Assembly (NCBI GenBank): GCA_937916515.1
Contig: CALFSX010000214.1
Span: forward strand, 1-64,000
Direction: 5' to 3'
Length of the DNA: 64,000 nt
Source: an uncultured Planctomycetaceae bacterium
GTDB taxonomy: Bacteria; Planctomycetota; Planctomycetia; Planctomycetales; Planctomycetaceae
In this document: one piece after another, positions 59,193 through 64,000 of the stretch
How the letters are laid out: each line of letters opens with the position of its first letter
Position numbering within the stretch: position 1 is the stretch's first letter
Translations under genes and position numbers: made by a program
Notes under the pieces: model-generated
Told to the model about the DNA's origin: nothing
The model's database searches: none
Seen by the model: the letters and a program-made list of their open reading frames with translations, nothing else

Positions 59193-60209
59193 ATGTTTGT
59201 TGATCGTGTTAAAATCCTTTGCAAAGCTGGCGACGGCGGAAACGGTTGCAGCAGTTTCCGCAAAGAAGCTCACGTGCCTCGAGGCGGCCCGGACGGTGGC
59301 GACGGCGGCCAGGGCGGCAGCATCATTATTCAGGCCGACCGCAATCTGGGATCGCTCGGCAATTTAGTGGGGCATTACCACTTCAATGCGGAACGAGGCA
59401 AGCACGGCCTGGGAAGCCTGCGAACGGGCCGGAGTGCTCCCGATACCATTGTTTTGGTTCCGCCGGGTACTCTGGTCAAAGACACAGAACACGGACATCT
59501 GCTGAGAGACCTTCAGGAACACGGCGACACAGTGATCGTGGCCAAGGGAGGCTGGGGCGGTCGCGGCAACAAGAAATTTGCCACACCAACCAACCGAGCT
59601 CCTCGCGAATGCGAACCAGGCTATCCGGGCGAAATTCGAGAAGTCGCGTTGGAGCTAAAACTGATCGCCGACGTTGGTTTGGTGGGAATGCCGAATGCCG
59701 GCAAGTCGACGTTGCTTAGTCGCGTTTCCAGAGCGACTCCGGAAATTGCCGACTATCCGTTCACAACCAAGTACCCCAACCTTGGCGTGGTGCAGGTCGA
59801 CATGGACAACAGCTATGTGCTGGCCGACATTCCCGGTCTCATTGAAGGTGCTCACCTGGGAGCCGGCCTTGGCCATGAATTCCTGAAGCATATTGAACGA
59901 ACACGGTTGATCGTGCATATGGTCGAACCGGCGCCGATAGACCTGTCTGATCCGCTAAGTAACTACGATCAGATTCGTGAAGAGCTGGAAAAGTACAGCC
60001 CAATGCTGGCCAGTCGATCAGAGATTCTGTGCGTGACCAAGGCGGAGCTGCCTGATGCCGCCACGTGTGCAGAATTGCTTCGCGAAACATCCGGCAAAGA
60101 CGTACATTTGATTTCAGCCGCCACCGGATTTGGGCTTGTTGAGTTAAACCGCATGATCATTGCACGGTTGGCAGAATTGGACGACGACCGTTCTGCAATT
60201 ATGACGTAA
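59193..60209 (+). CDS. obgE: Obg/CgtA GTPase
   Basis: 338 residues from the ATG at 59193, the normal family start (MFVDRVKILCKAGDGG). The N-terminal Obg fold has the glycine-rich GGPDGGDGGQGG and GGWGGRGNKKFATPTNR segments. The G domain shows G1 GMPNAGKST (165-173), switch-region YPFTTKYPNLG, G3 DIPGLIEGA and G4-like CVTKAE. The protein acts in late 50S ribosome assembly and stress control. Usually it is found with rplU and rpmA, but those are absent here, and ispH follows after 8 bp. A TTG-started longer frame from 59166 is less likely. Confidence 0.96.
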   Translation: MFVDRVKILCKAGDGGNGCSSFRKEAHVPRGGPDGGDGGQGGSIIIQADRNLGSLGNLVGHYHFNAERGKHGLGSLRTGRSAPDTIVLVPPGTLVKDTEHGHLLRDLQEHGDTVIVAKGGWGGRGNKKFATPTNRAPRECEPGYPGEIREVALELKLIADVGLVGMPNAGKSTLLSRVSRATPEIADYPFTTKYPNLGVVQVDMDNSYVLADIPGLIEGAHLGAGLGHEFLKHIERTRLIVHMVEPAPIDLSDPLSNYDQIREELEKYSPMLASRSEILCVTKAELPDAATCAELLRETSGKDVHLISAATGFGLVELNRMIIARLAELDDDRSAIMT

Positions 60210-60217
60210 AGCTTGAA

Positions 60218-61180
60218 ATGAAAATCCTTCTTGCAAACCCGCGTGGCTTTTGTGCCGGCGTGAATATGGCCATCGAATGTCTTGACGAAGCCATTCGTAA
60301 AGTCGGTCCGGGCATTTATGTGTACCACGAAATTGTCCACAATAAATATGTGGTCGATCGTTTCACCAAACAGGGCGTTACGTTTGTGAACACGATGGAG
60401 GAGGTCCCTTTCGGGGCCATCCTGCTGTTTAGTGCTCACGGGGTTTCACCAGAAATTCGTCGCATCGCTCGCGAACGCAAACTGCAGACGGTTGATGCCA
60501 CGTGCCCGCTGGTCACCAAGGTGCATCTGGAAGCGATTCGATATGCCAAAGATGGCTACAACATTCTGCTGATCGGGCATGAAGGCCACGACGAAGTCAT
60601 TGGCACAATGGGTGAAGCTCCTGAAAGCATCACTCTTGTGGAAACACCCGACGAAGTGGCAAAGCTGCCATTCGGTCCGGAAGATAAGCTGGCATATCTG
60701 ACTCAAACAACGCTTAGCGTGTCCGAAGCGAACGAAGTGATCACAGCGTTGAAGCAGCGATATCCTCAGATTGTGTCCCCAAAAAAGGAAGACATCTGCT
60801 ACGCGACGACAAATCGCCAGGAAGCCGTGCAGATGCTGGTCGCATCGGCGGACGTGTTGATTGTGCTGGGCAGCCAGAACAGCAGCAACAGCCGTCGCCT
60901 GATGGAAATCGGAGCAGGGCAGGGCGTGCCATCCTACCTGATCGACGGCGCATCAGAAATGCAGCTGGAATGGTTCGAACAGGATTCCACCGTGGTCATC
61001 ACAGCAGGAGCCAGTGCTCCGGAAGTCGTCGTCGAAGAATGCATCGACTACCTCAAACAACACTTCAACGCTGAGTTTTCTGAGGAAACCCTGCGCGAAG
61101 AAAACGTACACTTCAACCTTCCCAAAGAACTGGCCACGCTCACGATTCCCACGCCAACAACACCCAGCGACGCGAGTTAG
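60218..61180 (+). CDS. ispH: IspH, 4-hydroxy-3-methylbut-2-enyl diphosphate reductase
   Basis: A 320-residue enzyme of the last step of the MEP isoprenoid pathway. Cysteines C12 (RGFCAGV), C96 (DATCPLVTKVH) and C194 (DICYATTNRQ) hold the [4Fe-4S] cluster; H41, H74, H124 and E126 line the substrate site, with the GSQNSSNSRRL diphosphate loop. The spacing matches the E. coli enzyme. It starts 8 bp after obg and is probably cotranscribed with it. The C-terminus has a short Pro/Thr-rich tail. Confidence 0.97.
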   Translation: MKILLANPRGFCAGVNMAIECLDEAIRKVGPGIYVYHEIVHNKYVVDRFTKQGVTFVNTMEEVPFGAILLFSAHGVSPEIRRIARERKLQTVDATCPLVTKVHLEAIRYAKDGYNILLIGHEGHDEVIGTMGEAPESITLVETPDEVAKLPFGPEDKLAYLTQTTLSVSEANEVITALKQRYPQIVSPKKEDICYATTNRQEAVQMLVASADVLIVLGSQNSSNSRRLMEIGAGQGVPSYLIDGASEMQLEWFEQDSTVVITAGASAPEVVVEECIDYLKQHFNAEFSEETLREENVHFNLPKELATLTIPTPTTPSDAS

Positions 61181-61213
61181 AGCAGACCCAAATTACACTG
61201 CCCCGACTCTGCG

Positions 61214-62158
61214 TTACGGCTGCGCGCCATTCGCTTGCGTGGTTAGCAATTGCAGCCACCGGATGTCTTCCGGGCCGAGGCCGGCGGCGAGCCACTGTTT
61301 GCGGTTGCCTAGAATTTCGGAATAGGTGTTGACGATCGCTTTGGTTGTCAGCTGCCTGGCAACCGTGTTATCAGGACTGCTGCCGGAGTCGTCGGAAGTC
61401 CAGTTTGCGTCGTTGACGATCGGATCGTATTCGAACACGTCGGTATTGATGGCTTTGTCCAGTTGAGCCAACAACGGGTCGACCAACTGCGTCGCGGTGG
61501 TACCATGAAATTCGGCCAGAACCTGCTTTTCGGCCTGATTGATTTTGCTCTGAAGGTTTCTGGCCGTCAACGTTTCACCCGCCTGTTTCAGACCGTACTT
61601 CGCCATAAACAAGCCGATCGATGGTATCATCGCTTTGGCGGCAATGATGCCTCCGGCCACAGGATTGGCCAGAGCAACCAGTCCGCCAATCAGCAGTGCT
61701 CCGTTGAATGCCTTTTGATCCAGCTGATCAATCTGGTCAGCCAGTTCAATCAATCGTGAGCTCCCCAAAGCTCCGCTTTCTTCGCAACGGACGCTTTCTG
61801 CTGCCTGGTGGCGGAGCAACTGTTCCACCATCTTTGCGGCATGAGCATTCGGCAGATGAAAGATTCGCCTTTTCGGCAGATCGTTGATCGGTGGAACGCC
61901 TTCTGGCAGGCATCGCATGGAATACAGCGTGTAGCCGCAATCTGCGATTCTGTACGGAATCAGAAAGTAGTGTTTTGCATCGTAGTGAAGTCCGGCGATC
62001 TCGTTGGACCCGAACAGCCACGACATCGACAAAGTGTCTTTCGCGTATCCAAGCCCCGCTCCGAATGATCCGGTCGCGGTTTCCAACAACTCAGACATGC
62101 CCTGAAAGGCCCCCGTGGCTGTTGATTTTGCGCTGTTTAGAAGTGACTGAAAGTCCAT
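61214..62158 (-). CDS. Protein of unknown function with glycine-rich hydrophobic centre
   Basis: A 314-residue protein without a signal peptide. Residues 1-40 are amphipathic, with DFQSLLNSAKSTATGAFQGMSELLE. A long hydrophobic stretch with Gly/Ala (about 153-186, ALLIGGLVALANPVAGGIIAAKAM) suggests insertion in or contact with a membrane. The rest is helical and polar. I do not recognise the family, though the pattern is loosely like EcsC-type proteins. It is convergent with ispH and precedes cysS on the opposite strand; no link to either is evident. Confidence 0.65.
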   Translation of the reverse strand: MDFQSLLNSAKSTATGAFQGMSELLETATGSFGAGLGYAKDTLSMSWLFGSNEIAGLHYDAKHYFLIPYRIADCGYTLYSMRCLPEGVPPINDLPKRRIFHLPNAHAAKMVEQLLRHQAAESVRCEESGALGSSRLIELADQIDQLDQKAFNGALLIGGLVALANPVAGGIIAAKAMIPSIGLFMAKYGLKQAGETLTARNLQSKINQAEKQVLAEFHGTTATQLVDPLLAQLDKAINTDVFEYDPIVNDANWTSDDSGSSPDNTVARQLTTKAIVNTYSEILGNRKQWLAAGLGPEDIRWLQLLTTQANGAQP

Positions 62159-62481
62159 GAACGATGTTCCCTGTACAGCAAAATTTCAGCAAACCTGCTC
62201 AAGATGCTTAGAATCACGGACCGCCTGAAGACAGCTCAAGTCGTCGGCAACCGCTGAATCAGATAGAAATCGCCGGGAGACTTCGGAGAACCGCTGTGAA
62301 TACATTGTCAGTGCTGAAAATGTCTCACACAGATTAGAATCAGGTCTCCACCAGTTTGCCGCAGTTTACTATGCTCCCCCGCGTTCACCATGATATCCAA
62401 ACGGTCTGACAACGCCACGCAGGTTAGTGGCGGGCATCAGCCAAAGGCGAGACCTACCAGATACTGTCCGGAAGCAGAGCA
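62159..62481. other. 323-bp divergent intergenic stretch, no gene seen
   Basis: Upstream of cysS. I looked for a T-box leader (specifier loop, antiterminator TGGNACC) and did not find one. Confidence 0.4.
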
Positions 62482-63981
62482 ATGACGATCCAGTTCTACA
62501 ACACGCTGACCAACAAAGCCGAAGAATTCACACCCGTCAATGACGACTGCGTGAGAATGTACAGCTGTGGTCCGACCGTGTACGACTTTGCTCACATCGG
62601 CAACTTTCGATCGTTTCTGTTCTCCGACGTAATTCGTCGAACGCTGGAATTTTTTGGACACAAGGTTCATCACGTGATGAACATCACCGACGTCGGTCAC
62701 ATGACGGACGACAGCAGTGCCGACGGTGCTGGCGAAGACAAAATGGCGGCCGCTGCACAGCGAGTCAAAGAAGACAAAAAGTCCGGCAAGGTGCCCGAAG
62801 GCGCGGTCGAGAATCCGGAAGATCCGTATCAGATTGCAGACTACTACACCAAAGCATTTCTTGAAGATGCTCAAACGTTGGGTGTGAAGGTCGCCTTCGA
62901 ACCGGAAAACATTCTGAAGGCCACCGACAACATCGACATCATGCAGGAAATGATCTCGCAGTTGATCAGCAAGGGCCATGCTTATGTGGGACCGGATGGA
63001 GTCGTTTATTACAGCGTCGAAAGCTTCCCCGACTATGGCAAGCTAAGCGGGAACACTCTGGAAAACCTGCAAATGGGCGCCGGCGGTCGAATTAACGAAA
63101 CCGACCAATCCAACAAACGACATCCCGCGGACTTTATGCTGTGGAAGGCTGACAGCACTCATATTATGAAATGGGATTCGCCGTGGGGAGCCGGCTATCC
63201 GGGTTGGCATATCGAATGTTCGTGCATGGCTCGCAATCGTCTTGGCAAAGATGTCATTGACATCCACACGGGCGGCGAAGACCTGATCTTTCCCCACCAC
63301 GAATGCGAGATCGCTCAATCACGCGGTGCCACTGGCGCTGATACGTTCGCAAAGTTCTGGATGCATGCTCGATTTCTGCTGGTCGAAGGCGAAAAGATGT
63401 CCAAGAGCAAGGGCAGCTTCTGGACAGTCCGCGACGTCCTGGAAGGCCGCGCAACAGGCATCAACGTTCATCCGGCCGTGCTGCGATTAGAACTGATCAA
63501 GTCTCACTATCGATCGAATATGAACTTCACCAGGAAGGGCCTTGTGGATTCGGCAAACATTGTGAAACGCCTGACAGAATTTCGCACCAAACTGGAAGCG
63601 GCCGCGAACGGCGAAGTTGCTGAAGTGGATCTGAGTCACCCGATTCTGAAAGAATTCGGAGCCGCTCTGGCAGACGATCTGAACTTCTCAAAGGCGCTGG
63701 CAGTCGTATTGCCGTGGGCAAGTTCAGACCCAGACAATGTGGCTGAAGCGTTGGCTGTGCTGAACAAGATCAACGACGTGCTGGCGGTTGCTCCGTTGGG
63801 AGACGAAAAAAGCGGCGGAGGCGATGATTCTGAAATCGTTGCTTTGTGCAAGGCAATTGATGCAGCTCGAGCAGCCAAGGACTGGGCAACTTCGGACGCA
63901 CTGCGAAAGCAGATTGAATCCGCGGGTTACGAAGTGAAAAACAGCCCGGAAGGCACCATCGCCATTAAAAAACTGGCATAG
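62482..63981 (+). CDS. cysS: Cysteinyl-tRNA synthetase
   Basis: A 499-residue class I aminoacyl-tRNA synthetase. The zinc cysteine C29 lies in [16 protein letters not shown], which also contains the HIGN signature (38-41). GWHIECS and [12 protein letters not shown] carry further zinc ligands and the amino-acid pocket, and EKMSKSKG is the second signature. Between the nucleotide-fold halves there is an acidic/charged insert ([23 protein letters not shown] and on to about residue 115), longer than in E. coli. The C-terminal helical domain is complete, so the gene ends inside the window. Confidence 0.97.
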   Translation: MTIQFYNTLTNKAEEFTPVNDDCVRMYSCGPTVYDFAHIGNFRSFLFSDVIRRTLEFFGHKVHHVMNITDVGHMTDDSSADGAGEDKMAAAAQRVKEDKKSGKVPEGAVENPEDPYQIADYYTKAFLEDAQTLGVKVAFEPENILKATDNIDIMQEMISQLISKGHAYVGPDGVVYYSVESFPDYGKLSGNTLENLQMGAGGRINETDQSNKRHPADFMLWKADSTHIMKWDSPWGAGYPGWHIECSCMARNRLGKDVIDIHTGGEDLIFPHHECEIAQSRGATGADTFAKFWMHARFLLVEGEKMSKSKGSFWTVRDVLEGRATGINVHPAVLRLELIKSHYRSNMNFTRKGLVDSANIVKRLTEFRTKLEAAANGEVAEVDLSHPILKEFGAALADDLNFSKALAVVLPWASSDPDNVAEALAVLNKINDVLAVAPLGDEKSGGGDDSEIVALCKAIDAARAAKDWATSDALRKQIESAGYEVKNSPEGTIAIKKLA

Positions 63982-64000
63982 ACAACGCCCGCAAGAAACT

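Noticed and set aside
62159-62481. T-box leader upstream of cysS
   Set aside because: No antiterminator TGGNACC-like sequence or terminator hairpin is visible.
1-64000. CRISPR array, prophage or plasmid origin
   Set aside because: The repeats found are dispersed or mirror-image, not regularly spaced, and no cas, phage or replication genes are present.

Overview
The window looks like chromosomal DNA from a marine or freshwater planctomycete (order Planctomycetales). The clearest markers are a DUF1549/DUF1553 planctomycete-cytochrome protein followed by a DUF1501 protein, several formylglycine-type sulfatases, many secreted proteins of unknown function, and weak or absent Shine-Dalgarno sites at many starts. 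I cannot name the genus from sequence alone. I see no plasmid, phage or CRISPR features. The only transposon trace is a decayed IS3-type fragment.

Layout. 1-11.1 kb: a frameshifted YHYH/PEBP protein, the DUF1549-DUF1501 pair, a prolyl oligopeptidase and a double-length M16 peptidase. 11.8-16.2 kb: a five-repeat DNA-binding-like protein and three secreted or membrane proteins, two sharing a CCFG-motif domain. 16.3-20.1 kb: a minus-strand trio made of a 54-aa membrane protein, a methyltransferase and a membrane sulfatase-like enzyme. 20.8-31.8 kb: an OYE-like oxidoreductase, a metal-efflux permease with an HMA domain, two sulfatases, a K+ channel/HDOD pair, an alpha/beta hydrolase and a tandem Usp protein. 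31.9-42.6 kb: the IS3 remnant, a zinc-ribbon membrane protein, a MarR-pirin-DoxX-OYE electrophile-stress cluster, an SDR and sugar-acid dehydratase pair, a Uma2 protein and an ankyrin protein. 42.6-48.9 kb: an RNA-repair locus. 49-64 kb: mostly housekeeping genes (S4 protein, GNAT, DAHP synthase, DegT aminotransferase, Rieske protein, Obg, IspH, CysS).

The centrepiece is the RNA-repair locus. RtcR, a CARF-type sigma-54 activator, is divergent from an operon reading rsr (Ro60/TROVE) - four tandem Y RNAs - rtcB (RNA ligase). A near-consensus sigma-54 promoter lies 42 nt plus about 10 nt ahead of rsr, a 32-bp interrupted dyad sits about 155 bp upstream of the predicted transcription start, and an 11-bp-stem terminator closes the operon after rtcB. 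All four Y RNAs keep the same Ro-binding core while their stems change by compensating substitutions. Two carry a complete circularly permuted tRNA mimic (T arm - acceptor - cap - D arm), one a reduced version, and one none. No rtcA is present.

A second theme is a dispersed repeat of about 84 bp, with nine full or partial copies. It begins with a CAAGGGC-TTC-GCCCTTG hairpin, and in four copies it starts exactly at the stop codon of the upstream gene. Other palindromic families sit between convergent genes.
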